Below, piece after piece: positions 15,642 to 22,672 of a DNA stretch of 22,672 nucleotides; within the stretch, counting starts at the first letter, position 1, and every line of letters begins with the position of its first letter. The position numbers and the translations under genes are program-made. The stretch is taken from positions 1 through 22,672 of the forward strand of contig QNAR01000006.1 of assembly GCA_003643975.1 (NCBI GenBank). The letters are read 5' to 3'. This DNA comes from Thermotogae bacterium. GTDB lineage: Bacteria > Thermotogota > Thermotogae > Petrotogales > Kosmotogaceae. The notes beneath the pieces were generated by a model, which worked only from the letters and a program-made list of their open reading frames with translations, had not been told where the DNA came from and did no database searches.

Positions 15642-16592
15642 TTAGCCAGCTTTAAGACTGAGATAGATATAAATAAAGTAAAATGCCAGCAGTATTATTC
15701 CGCCTGTTCTTCCGAGCTTTTTCCTTTTCAATCCGGAGAAGAGCAGCAAAAGAACGATAGAGATGAGTGCGAAGATTATATCCTGTGTGATGTCTCTATC
15801 GGTTTGTATGGGTGATATAGAAGATGAAATGCCAAGAACCAAAAGTAGATTGAATATATTAGAGCCGATGATATTTCCAACGGCCAAATCGGCCTTTTTC
15901 TTAATTCCAGCAGTGATTGAAGTAACAAGCTCTGGTAAAGAGGTTCCAAAAGCAACCAGAGTAACTCCTATAAGAGTATCGCTTACTCCAAAGGATCTTG
16001 CAAGGTTGATACCGGAGTTGACCACAAGGTCTGAACCAAAGACCACTCCCGCCAACCCTCCGAGAGTTGCAAGGATTGCCAGCGGCATTTTGTGTTCCAG
16101 ATGAGAAATACCCTTTTCTTCAGTTATACCTATTTCACGGTCATTTTTTGCCATAGAAAAAAGGTAATCCACAAAGATAGCGAAAAAGCACAAAAGAACC
16201 ACGCCATCGTATCTATTGAGCCCCATTGTCCCGTTAAGTAACAACATCCCCGCAGCTATTGTGCTCAATATAACAAAGGGCATTTCTTTTGCTATTGTAG
16301 AAGTTGAAATTCTTAATGGCTGAATAATCGCTGTTGCTCCCAATATGAGTGCGACATTTGCCACGTTTGATCCTAAAACGTTCCCTATAGCTATTCCAGA
16401 GCCATCTATCGCGGCTTTTACACTTACAGCGAGCTCTGGTGCGCTTGTTCCAAAGGCTACAATGGTAAGGCCTATAAAAAGCTCAGAAACACCAAAACGC
16501 CTTGCAATTGCAACAGAGCCATCAATAAGGTAATCTGCACCTTTTACTAAAAGTGCAAATCCGACTATCAAAAGCAACACATTCGCTATCAA
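15642..16592 (-). CDS. Calcium/sodium antiporter (CaCA family, YrbG-like)
   Basis: A 316-residue inner-membrane cation exchanger of the Ca2+/cation antiporter superfamily. It has the two inverted alpha repeats that form the ion sites. Repeat 1 has GTSAPE (48-53) and GNVLGSN (70-76), and repeat 2 has GTSLPE (216-221) and GNIIGSN (239-245), with the acidic residues E53 and E221 retained. About ten membrane segments are visible, split by a charged loop near 148-168 (KNDREIGITEEKG). Length and layout fit bacterial YrbG/NCX-type proteins, which probably export Ca2+ using Na+ entry. The start is a TTG with an AGGTGAT SD about 5 bases upstream. No better in-frame start is seen. It lies behind the kbl terminator, and no clear promoter was found in the 58-base gap. 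It may depend on readthrough or a weak promoter. The transported ion is inferred from the family. Confidence 0.92.
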   Translation of the reverse strand: MIANVLLLIVGFALLVKGADYLIDGSVAIARRFGVSELFIGLTIVAFGTSAPELAVSVKAAIDGSGIAIGNVLGSNVANVALILGATAIIQPLRISTSTIAKEMPFVILSTIAAGMLLLNGTMGLNRYDGVVLLCFFAIFVDYLFSMAKNDREIGITEEKGISHLEHKMPLAILATLGGLAGVVFGSDLVVNSGINLARSFGVSDTLIGVTLVAFGTSLPELVTSITAGIKKKADLAVGNIIGSNIFNLLLVLGISSSISPIQTDRDITQDIIFALISIVLLLLFSGLKRKKLGRTGGIILLAFYFIYIYLSLKAG

Positions 16593-16606
16593 AATATCAC
16601 CTACTT

Positions 16607-16631
16607 AAAAAAATGCGGCGCTAGGGCCGCA
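16607..16631 (-). terminator. Rho-independent terminator after kbl
   Basis: On the minus strand a perfect TGCGGC/GCCGCA stem with a 6-base loop is followed by seven T residues, 20 bases after the kbl stop. It separates tdh-kbl from the antiporter gene. Confidence 0.88.
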
Positions 16632-16650
16632 CTTCAGATCACAGGTTAAT

Positions 16651-17835
16651 TTATTTAAGAACGCCTAGCTCTTTACCCACCTTCTCAAATTTCTCAAGTG
16701 CATATTCAAGATCTTCTGTTGTATGAGCAGCGCTTATCATGACTCTTATTCTTGCTTTTCCTTTGGGTACTGTCGGATACCCAATTGACTGGGCAAAGAC
16801 GCCTTCTTCAAAGAGCCTTGCGCTGAAAGTAGAAGAGAGTTTTGCATCGTAAAGCATTACCGGGGTAATTGGAGTTTCGCTATGTCCAGTGTCAAAACCC
16901 ATTGATTGCATCTTTTCTTTGAAATATCTGGCATTTTCCCAGAGTTTTTCCACAGGTGATCCATCGTTCTGGAGAATTCTCACTGCAGCAAGGGCTGCAC
17001 CGGTTTCTGCGGGCGATAGTGAACTGCTGAAAAGGAATGGACGTGCCTTCTGTTTGAGATAGTCTATTAGCTCTTTTTTGCCAGCGACAAAGCCACCTAC
17101 AACGCCAAAAGCCTTTGAAAGAGTCCCTACTTCTATATCCACTCTTCCATGAAGGTCAAAATGGTCTACGATACCGCGTCCGTGGCTTCCAAGTACGCCT
17201 TCACCATGGGCATCGTCAACCATCAGTAATGCATCGTACTTTTCACACTTTTCGACAATTTCAGGCAATGGAGCAAGATCACCGTCCATAGAAAAAACCC
17301 CATCTGTAATCACGAGGAGTTTTTTTGCACCATCAGCCTTGGCTTCCTTAAGCTTTTCTTCAAGGTCTCCAGCATCACGGTGTTTCCAGACATACCTCTT
17401 TGCCTTGGACAATCTGACTCCATCTATTATACTGGCATGATTCAGTTCGTCTGATAGTATTGCGTCTTCAGCAGTGGTAATAGCTGGAATAACTGCTTGA
17501 TTTGCGTTGAACCCTGACTGAAGAACAAGAGTTGCTTCAACTTTTTTAAATTGTGCAAGTTCGCGTTCGAGATCATCGTGGATTGATAATGTACCTGCAA
17601 TAGTTCTCACTGCTCCAGGTCCAACACCCCATCTTTCAATAGCTTCGATGGCAGCCTTCCTCAACTCGTTTCGGTATGCGAAACCGAGATAGTTGTTTGA
17701 GCACATGTTGAGTACTTTTTTGCCGTTGATGGTTAACCAGGAGCCCTGTGGGCTTTCCAATGTCTTGATTTTTACGAGAAGCCCATTTTCTTCGAGCTCT
17801 TTGAGTTCCTTTGAAAAGACGCTGTAATCGAACAC
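16651..17835 (-). CDS. kbl: Glycine C-acetyltransferase (2-amino-3-ketobutyrate CoA ligase)
   Basis: A PLP enzyme that cleaves 2-amino-3-oxobutyrate with CoA to glycine and acetyl-CoA, the second step of threonine degradation after Tdh. It belongs to the alpha-oxoamine synthase family (fold type I). It shows the NNYLGF motif near the N-terminus, SDELNHASIIDG, the VDDAHGEGVLG segment with the PLP-contacting Asp and His, and the Schiff-base lysine K241 in GTLSKAFGVVGG. The start is set at GTG 17835, giving 394 residues beginning VFDYSVF, as in Thermotoga homologues as I recall them, with a GGGGGTGA SD about 4 bases upstream. A TTG at 17853 would add six unrelated residues. It lies 20 bases after the tdh stop and is clearly co-transcribed with it. 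Tdh and Kbl act sequentially, avoiding loss of the unstable intermediate. Confidence 0.95.
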   Translation of the reverse strand: MFDYSVFSKELKELEENGLLVKIKTLESPQGSWLTINGKKVLNMCSNNYLGFAYRNELRKAAIEAIERWGVGPGAVRTIAGTLSIHDDLERELAQFKKVEATLVLQSGFNANQAVIPAITTAEDAILSDELNHASIIDGVRLSKAKRYVWKHRDAGDLEEKLKEAKADGAKKLLVITDGVFSMDGDLAPLPEIVEKCEKYDALLMVDDAHGEGVLGSHGRGIVDHFDLHGRVDIEVGTLSKAFGVVGGFVAGKKELIDYLKQKARPFLFSSSLSPAETGAALAAVRILQNDGSPVEKLWENARYFKEKMQSMGFDTGHSETPITPVMLYDAKLSSTFSARLFEEGVFAQSIGYPTVPKGKARIRVMISAAHTTEDLEYALEKFEKVGKELGVLK

Positions 17836-17855
17836 GAAATCACCCCCACTCAAAA

Positions 17856-18905
17856 TTATTCTATCTCAAGCACTACTTTTCCTGCTACACCTTCCAACAT
17901 TGATTTTACACCTTTTTCCCAATCGTCCATTTTCAAAACGTGGGTTACAACAGGCGAAAGATCTACGCGTTTGTTTCTGAGAAGTTCGGTTGCTATTTGC
18001 CATGTTTCAAACATCCTTCTACCGGTAATTCCGTAAAGGGTTAGCCCTTTGAATATAACTAAGGAATTGAGATCAAAATTCACATCACCGGGGAATACGC
18101 CCAAAAGAGAGACTTCTCCACCATTTGTCGTGCTTTCTAAGCCCTGTTTGAGTGCATTGAGGTTACCTGACATCTCCATGAAAAAATCGACTCCGTTCCC
18201 ATCAGTAAGCCTTTTTACCTCATGTACAACATCTACTTCTCTTGGATCAAGAATAACGTCTGCTCCCATTTTTCTTGCAAGTTCTTTTCTAAATTCTTTT
18301 AGCTCAGTTACAATGACTTTTGCAGCACCAGCACTTCGAGCAACAGCAGCAGCCATTACACCTATAGGTCCTGCACCGGTTATAAGTACGTTCTTGCCTG
18401 TAAGGTCAGTAACAAGAGCGGTGTGAATGGCATTACCAAAAGGTTCCATGATTGATGCAAATTCCGGCGAAATACCTTCTGGAACTTTCCAGAGTACAAC
18501 TTCAGGGACTCGAACATAAGGTGCAAAAACGCCATTCCTGTCAACACCCAGTATCTTCATATCTTTGCACACATGCATTCTGCCGGTTTTGCATTGTAAA
18601 CACTTTTGACAGGGAATATGGGTTTCAGAAACCACCATATCACCAACTGAAACGCGGGTAACTCCTTGTCCCACCTCGATAACTTCGCCGGTGAACTCAT
18701 GTCCCGCTATTTGAGGTGGGTGTATCTTTTGCTCTGCCCAGCTATTCCATTCATAGATATGTAAGTCAGTACCACAAATCGAAGCCCTTTTAACTCTTAT
18801 TAGCACTTCATTTGCAGACAATTCTTCCGGTACTGGAACATTCTTAATGGTAAATCCTTTACCCGGTTTTTCTTTCACAATAGCCTTCATGTATTGGGTT
18901 CCCAC
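17856..18905 (-). CDS. tdh: L-threonine 3-dehydrogenase
   Basis: A zinc-dependent medium-chain dehydrogenase that oxidises L-threonine to 2-amino-3-oxobutyrate with NAD+, feeding Kbl. The 349-residue length is normal. The catalytic zinc site has C44 (CGTD), H69 and E70 (GHE) and E154 (MEP). The structural zinc is held by C99, C102, C105 and C113. The Rossmann fold has GAGPIG at 177-182. The GTG start at 18905 is chosen because a GGAGG SD lies 7 bases upstream. An internal ATG (MKAIVKEK, 18890) looks like the usual family start but has no SD. It follows dus by 98 bases, and that gap shows no convincing promoter, so it is unclear whether tdh-kbl forms its own operon or is the tail of obg-nadD-dus. 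Confidence 0.95.
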   Translation of the reverse strand: MGTQYMKAIVKEKPGKGFTIKNVPVPEELSANEVLIRVKRASICGTDLHIYEWNSWAEQKIHPPQIAGHEFTGEVIEVGQGVTRVSVGDMVVSETHIPCQKCLQCKTGRMHVCKDMKILGVDRNGVFAPYVRVPEVVLWKVPEGISPEFASIMEPFGNAIHTALVTDLTGKNVLITGAGPIGVMAAAVARSAGAAKVIVTELKEFRKELARKMGADVILDPREVDVVHEVKRLTDGNGVDFFMEMSGNLNALKQGLESTTNGGEVSLLGVFPGDVNFDLNSLVIFKGLTLYGITGRRMFETWQIATELLRNKRVDLSPVVTHVLKMDDWEKGVKSMLEGVAGKVVLEIE

Positions 18906-19003
18906 CTGGATTCCTCCTTTGCAGGATTTTGCACCACATTTTAAGTGTAATACCTACACGATTGTTTCCCAAAACCGGAAATACACGAATAATCCGGAAT
19001 CAG

Positions 19004-19957
19004 TTAATTCACGCTCTCCATTCTCTTTATATCTATTCCGTGGAAAATCAGGAATTTCTTTATATCATCAATAGTTTTCAACCTCATATACTGATTTCTC
19101 ATTTTTGCAGCGTTGGGGATATTCCTGGTATAGCCGACGAAGAATTTTCGTGATTCTTTTATGCCCTTGTCTATGCCTTTTTCTTTTAACAGCAATAGCA
19201 AATGCTCTGCAAAAGCGCTAAGTCGTTCAATGGCTGTCAATTTCCGGTAAGTTCCTGTTTCAATCAGAGTTTTTGACTGTTGGAATATCCACGGGTTGCC
19301 TATCGCGCCTCTGGCAATTATCACCCCATCAACAGGATAGTTGTCGTATATCTTTTTAACATCCTCCGGGGTAAACAAATCACCAGAGCCAAACACGGAT
19401 ATTCCGTGTTCATGGCACAAATTCGCTGCTCTTGCTATGGCTTCCCAATCAGCTTTTCCTGTGTATTTTTGCTTTGTTGTTCTCCCATGAATAAAGATAG
19501 CATCCGGACCTGCATCTATTAATTTGCTAACTATTTCAAGCACCCGGTTATCGTTCCAACCGAGCCTTATCTTCACGGAAACAGGTTTCTCAACTCTTTC
19601 CTTTAACAGAGCGATTATCGCTACCAGTTTTTCCAGCTGCTGCAAAAGAGCGCTTCCTGACCCTTTTCTGGTAACCTTTTTTACAGGGCAACCAGCATTA
19701 ACATCGATCCAGGTCACAAGATCAGCGATACGTTCATACGCCTGCAAGAACTTCAGTGGTTCATTACCGAAAAGCTGCACTCTACACGGCGCTTTTGGAA
19801 GAAGTTTTGTGGTAGCTCTATCATTTAGTAAAATTCCGTCAACGCTGAGCATTTCCGTAAAAATGAAATCTGCTCCCCATTTCAATGAAATGCTCCGCAT
19901 TATGTGATCAGTATAGCCTGCCATCGGGGCAAGCCCTATTTTAAAAATTTCTTTCAT
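19004..19957 (-). CDS. dus: tRNA-dihydrouridine synthase
   Basis: A flavin enzyme that reduces uridines in the tRNA D-loop to dihydrouridine using NADPH and FMN. The 317-residue protein has the TIM-barrel start LAPMAGYTD, the catalytic cysteine C90 in DVNAGCPVKKV, the VKIRLGW strand, the IHGRTTKQKYTG phosphate-contacting segment, the GSGDLF turn and ARGAIGNPWIF. It resembles the DusB-type bacterial subgroup, but subgroup assignment by eye is uncertain. The ATG at 19957 lies inside nadD, overlapping its end by 17 bases. A GGAGG is present but 12 bases upstream, so translation may rely on coupling. The C-terminal helical domain includes the usual KFFVGYTRNIP region. Confidence 0.95.
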   Translation of the reverse strand: MKEIFKIGLAPMAGYTDHIMRSISLKWGADFIFTEMLSVDGILLNDRATTKLLPKAPCRVQLFGNEPLKFLQAYERIADLVTWIDVNAGCPVKKVTRKGSGSALLQQLEKLVAIIALLKERVEKPVSVKIRLGWNDNRVLEIVSKLIDAGPDAIFIHGRTTKQKYTGKADWEAIARAANLCHEHGISVFGSGDLFTPEDVKKIYDNYPVDGVIIARGAIGNPWIFQQSKTLIETGTYRKLTAIERLSAFAEHLLLLLKEKGIDKGIKESRKFFVGYTRNIPNAAKMRNQYMRLKTIDDIKKFLIFHGIDIKRMESVN

Positions 19958-20543
19958 AAAAGGCTATGACCTCCAACAGAATACTTTCTGGAACCATACC
20001 TAAAATGGATTTTTTTGTTTCTACACGATGGCGAATTTCTGTTGCAGATAATTGGATAAGAGGGGCATTCAAAAATATTATGCCTCTTTTTTCATAAGAT
20101 TTAAGTGAATCATAAGCATATGATGCCCTTCGCTTATAGCGAGGATAAACAACGATAAATGCCTCTTTTAAAAGTTCCTGGAACCTATACCATGATTTGA
20201 TGTTTTTCAAGCTGTCCTCCCCCAAGATCAAATATGGAGGAGTACCATGTTTTTTGCTAAAATGCCGTACTGTGTCAATGGTATAGGAAGGTCCCCCTTT
20301 TTCAGCTTCGTAGGTTGAAATCACAGCTCTCTTTTCGCTGGTAAAAGCCTTTCTTAGCCATTCAACACGTTTGTTGAAAGAAGCTTTTACGCGCTCTTTG
20401 TGCGGAGGGTTGAAGGCAGGGATGATGTATAAAAAATCGAGTTCAAGTGCTTCCAACGCATACGCTGCTACTGTAAGGTGTCCATTGTGTATAGGGTCGA
20501 AAGAACCACCAAAAATACCATATTTTTTACTCTTTATACTCAT
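19941..20543 (-). CDS. nadD: Nicotinate-nucleotide adenylyltransferase
   Basis: Transfers AMP from ATP to nicotinate mononucleotide to give deamido-NAD in NAD biosynthesis. It is a 200-residue nucleotidyltransferase with the GGSFDPIHNGH signature at 12-22 and the C-terminal SATEIR motif. The start is ATG 20543, with a GGGAGAG SD about 5 bases upstream. An ATG at 20555 is also possible, and the open frame extends to 20585 inside obg without family similarity. It overlaps the obg stop by 17 bases and overlaps dus at the other end by 17 bases. The internal PAFNPPHK and ILGEDSL segments are typical of NadD. A housekeeping gene in an obg-nadD-dus operon. Confidence 0.95.
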   Translation of the reverse strand: MSIKSKKYGIFGGSFDPIHNGHLTVAAYALEALELDFLYIIPAFNPPHKERVKASFNKRVEWLRKAFTSEKRAVISTYEAEKGGPSYTIDTVRHFSKKHGTPPYLILGEDSLKNIKSWYRFQELLKEAFIVVYPRYKRRASYAYDSLKSYEKRGIIFLNAPLIQLSATEIRHRVETKKSILGMVPESILLEVIAFYERNF

Positions 20544-21837
20544 ACTCTCTCCCATTGACCAGGACCAAATCTCCATCTTTTGCACCCATATTTCTCAACT
20601 TTGAAGAAAGCCCACCTTTTTCCAATTGTTCGAGAAGATAAAGATCTTGCTTCTCCTTGAGTATTATTTTCCTGCCATAATAGTCAACTGCAGGTCCTTC
20701 CACAATAAAGATACCATTTTCTCCTCTTCTAATTCTGAAGTTGTTTACAGCAGGCTCCTTTTCACTAATAGCTGAAACCTTTGGTAATTTGGATTCTTCG
20801 GTACGAAAGAAGTTTCTCAAAAAACTCTTGCTTCTCTCTATATGATCCCAAATTTTTGATTTTAGTTCCTTTATATTGAAACCTGTTGCTGCGGAAATAG
20901 GCATTATTTCCTTTCCGGTTTCGTCTTTGAAACGCTTTAACCGTATTTCCAACTCTTCGGGTGGAAGCACATCAGTTTTATTCGCTACAATGATTTCGGG
21001 CTTTTTAGCAAGGTCAGGATTATGCAACATGAGTTCTTCCCTGATATCATAATAATCCTGAACAAAATCCCTACCATCTATTGAAGCGATATCAATTAGA
21101 TGCACAAGTAAGTAACACCGTTCAACATGCTTGAGAAAATTATGCCCCAAGCCAGTACCTTTGTGAGCTCCTTTAATCAATCCAGGGACATCGGCGACAA
21201 TAAATCCATTTTCGCCAAGTTTGACAACCCCAAGATTAGGAACCAGCGTGGTGAAATGGTAATTGGCTATTTTTGGCTTTGCGTTCGAAATAAGAGAAAT
21301 AAGTGTCGATTTCCCTACATTTGGATAGCCTATAAGCCCCACATCTGCGAGCAATTTTAATTCGAGTCGTATATACAATTCTTCACCCAGATCACCTGCT
21401 TCTGCCATTTTTGGTGCCTGGTTGACAGAAGTTGTAAAATGAACGTTTCCACGGCCGCCTTTGCCGCCCCTTGCAACACATACTGTTTCACCGGGTTCTT
21501 TCAAATCAGCAATGAGCTCATCGGTTTCAGCATTGAATACCTGTGTACCTAGAGGAACTTCTATAACTATGCTTTCTGCGTTTTTGCCGTTCATTTTTGA
21601 GCCTGATCCGTTCTCCCCGTCTGGAGCTATGAACTTCCTTTTTCTTCGGAATTCACTCAAAGTATTTTTGCTGGTTGTAGCACGAATGAAAACATGGCCG
21701 CCATCTCCTCCATCTCCGCCATCAGGACCACCAAAAGGCACATATTTTTCCCTGCGAAAGGAGATAGCGCCATCACCGCCTTTGCCAGCTTTAACATAGA
21801 TTTTTCCAGTGTCAATAAGGCTTTCTGGTTTACTCAT
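20527..21837 (-). CDS. obg: GTPase Obg/CgtA
   Basis: An essential ribosome-associated GTPase involved in late 50S assembly and stress signalling. From ATG 21837 it is 436 residues. The N-terminal Obg fold (about 1-160) has the characteristic glycine-rich GGPDGGDGGDGG and GGKGGRGN stretches. The G domain has the P-loop GYPNVGKS (170-177), switch II DVPGLI (216-221) and ANKTD as the G4 motif. A C-terminal OCT domain (about 365-436) follows, as in Bacillus and Thermus Obg. The ATG has a GAGGG SD 8 bases upstream. A GTG at 21852 would add five residues but sits too close to its SD. It is the first gene of obg-nadD-dus and diverges from the remA-like gene. Confidence 0.96.
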   Translation of the reverse strand: MSKPESLIDTGKIYVKAGKGGDGAISFRREKYVPFGGPDGGDGGDGGHVFIRATTSKNTLSEFRRKRKFIAPDGENGSGSKMNGKNAESIVIEVPLGTQVFNAETDELIADLKEPGETVCVARGGKGGRGNVHFTTSVNQAPKMAEAGDLGEELYIRLELKLLADVGLIGYPNVGKSTLISLISNAKPKIANYHFTTLVPNLGVVKLGENGFIVADVPGLIKGAHKGTGLGHNFLKHVERCYLLVHLIDIASIDGRDFVQDYYDIREELMLHNPDLAKKPEIIVANKTDVLPPEELEIRLKRFKDETGKEIMPISAATGFNIKELKSKIWDHIERSKSFLRNFFRTEESKLPKVSAISEKEPAVNNFRIRRGENGIFIVEGPAVDYYGRKIILKEKQDLYLLEQLEKGGLSSKLRNMGAKDGDLVLVNGREYEYKE

Positions 21838-21862
21838 ACTTCTTACCCTCACTTTCCTCTTA

Positions 21863-21875
21863 TGTTATAATAACA
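21863..21875. promoter_or_regulatory. Palindromic -10 region between obg and the remA-like gene
   Basis: TGTTATAATAACA is a perfect 13-base palindrome. On the + strand it contains an extended -10 (TGTTATAAT) with a poor TTACCC candidate -35 at 21843-21848, serving the remA-like gene about 30 bases on. On the - strand it offers a TATTAT -10 for obg. A shared, mutually exclusive pair of start sites is plausible but weakly supported on the obg side. Confidence 0.5.
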
Positions 21876-21900
21876 CCGCCAGAAGAAAGGGGGAAGACCC

Positions 21901-22149
21901 GTGGCTAGTATAGTCAATATTGGATTTGACTCCTATGTTGTGGTTGACAGGGTAATGGCGGTTTTGCCCGCCCATAGTTCGGCTGTGAAAAGATTGAAAC
22001 AACTCGGTGTCGAAAGCGGTAAGACGGTCAATCTGACCTTTGGGAAGCGAACAAAGTCGGTCATCATGGTAGACAGTGGACATATTCTCTTTTCCTTTTT
22101 ACCAATTGATAAGTTAGTAGATAAGCTATTTTCAGATCAGGAGGAATAA
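21901..22149 (+). CDS. RemA-like DUF370 regulatory protein
   Basis: An 82-residue protein of the DUF370 family. In Bacillus the member RemA is a DNA-binding oligomer that activates extracellular-matrix genes, and its role in Thermotogota is not known to me. Visible family features are the N-terminal SIVNIGFDSYV, the VMAVLPAHSSAVKRL segment with basic residues used for DNA contact, the GKRTKSVIMVDSGH strand and the C-terminal LVDKLF helix. The GTG start at 21901 follows a GAAAGGGGGAAG SD. In Firmicutes remA usually sits next to gmk. Here it is divergent from obg and three bases ahead of clpP, whose SD lies inside its last codons, so it is translationally coupled to clpP. A role in regulating surface or matrix functions would be inference. 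Confidence 0.88.
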   Translation: MASIVNIGFDSYVVVDRVMAVLPAHSSAVKRLKQLGVESGKTVNLTFGKRTKSVIMVDSGHILFSFLPIDKLVDKLFSDQEE

Positions 22150-22152
22150 AGT

Positions 22153-22672
22153 GTGGATTTCAAAATGATGCCAGTGGTTCCTTATGTTGTAGAAAACAGA
22201 GGGCGTGGAGAACGAATTTACGATATTTTTACCAAACTACTCAATGAAAGAATAATTTTTCTTGGTTGGCCTATTGATGATGAGGTATCCAATATCGTAG
22301 TTGCCCAGTTGTTATTTCTCGAATCGCAAGATCCGGAAAAGGATATCAGCATTTACGTCAATAGCCCGGGTGGCTCTGTAACGGCGGGCCTTGCGATCTA
22401 TGACACAATGCAGTACATCAAGCCAGATATTTCTACGATATGCATAGGAATGGCAGCTTCCATGGGAGCGGTTATTTTAGCGGGTGGTACCAAGGGCAAA
22501 AGATACGCTTTGCCTCATTCAAGGATAATGATTCATCAGCCTTGGGGTGGCGCCGAAGGAACCGCGAGGGATATTGAAATCAGAACGCGAGAACTGTTGC
22601 ATATCAAGGATGAAGTAAACCGAATTCTTTCAATACACACCGAACAATCCATGGAGAAGATTGAGCATGATA
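22153..22672 (+). CDS. clpP: ATP-dependent Clp protease proteolytic subunit (3' partial)
   Basis: The serine-protease subunit that forms the barrel of the Clp protease with ClpX/ClpA-type unfoldases, degrading misfolded and tagged proteins. The frame starts at GTG 22153, 8 bases after an AGGAGG SD that overlaps the end of the remA-like gene, and stays open to the right edge (173 residues visible of about 195-205). Typical features are FLGWPIDDEV, YVNSPGGSV (the oxyanion-region glycines), the nucleophile S103 in GMAASMGA, and H128 in MIHQPWGG. The third catalytic residue (Asp at about 177) lies just beyond the edge. An internal ATG pair at 22165 and 22168 is an alternative start, but it lies far from the SD (20 or more bases). 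Confidence 0.97.
   Translation, partial: MDFKMMPVVPYVVENRGRGERIYDIFTKLLNERIIFLGWPIDDEVSNIVVAQLLFLESQDPEKDISIYVNSPGGSVTAGLAIYDTMQYIKPDISTICIGMAASMGAVILAGGTKGKRYALPHSRIMIHQPWGGAEGTARDIEIRTRELLHIKDEVNRILSIHTEQSMEKIEHD

Noticed and set aside
18975..18997. Inverted repeat CCGGA/TCCGG followed by TTTT after dus
   Set aside because: Only five base pairs with a 13-base loop. Too weak to call a terminator, so whether dus and tdh-kbl are co-transcribed stays open.
18929..19153. Small + strand frame across the dus-tdh gap
   Set aside because: Most of it is antisense to dus, with no SD and no recognisable domain.

Overview
The window looks like chromosomal DNA of a thermophilic, anaerobic Thermotogota bacterium, possibly of the Kosmotoga/Mesotoga side. 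This is inferred from moderately AT-rich DNA, Thermotoga-like Tdh/Kbl sequences, CUT1-type sugar-transporter logic, frequent GTG/TTG starts behind strong Shine-Dalgarno (SD) sequences, and compact overlapping operons. No rRNA, tRNA, CRISPR array, insertion sequence or prophage gene was seen. Nineteen protein-coding genes are supported. The first is cut by the left edge and the last (clpP) by the right edge.

Region 1 (2-6672, + strand) is a tightly coupled operon. It holds a [2Fe-2S] subunit and a molybdopterin subunit of a xanthine-dehydrogenase (XDH)-family hydroxylase, a secreted ABC solute-binding protein, an unusual single-chain permease that joins a MalF-like and a MalG-like half, and a DUF364 protein. 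A strong bidirectional terminator (6676-6702) ends it.

Region 2 (6704-12131, - strand) converges on region 1. It is a second operon with its own promoter: adenine deaminase (ade), a second molybdopterin subunit of the same family, and a fold-type II PLP enzyme. The two operons together look like a module for uptake and oxidation of purines or other N-heterocycles. Adenine deaminase is the only member whose substrate is clear.

Region 3 (12198-14884) holds ridA-thrS (- strand), with an extended -10 promoter and a leader hairpin. A divergent SmtB/CzrA-type ArsR repressor follows (+ strand). It carries a complete alpha5 metal site and has a 22-bp palindromic operator at its own transcription start. 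It is followed by a small internally duplicated membrane protein and a terminator.

Region 4 (15642-18905, - strand) has a Na+/Ca2+ exchanger-family antiporter and the threonine catabolic pair tdh-kbl (threonine to glycine plus acetyl-CoA).

Region 5 (19004-22672) is housekeeping. The - strand carries obg-nadD-dus with overlapping ends. A compact palindromic promoter region separates obg from a divergent remA-like (DUF370)-clpP pair on the + strand.

The least explained parts are the fused permease without an ATPase gene, the paired Mo-hydroxylase operons with DUF364 and an unassigned PLP enzyme, the metal-sensor/membrane-protein operon, and the hairpin in the ridA-thrS leader.
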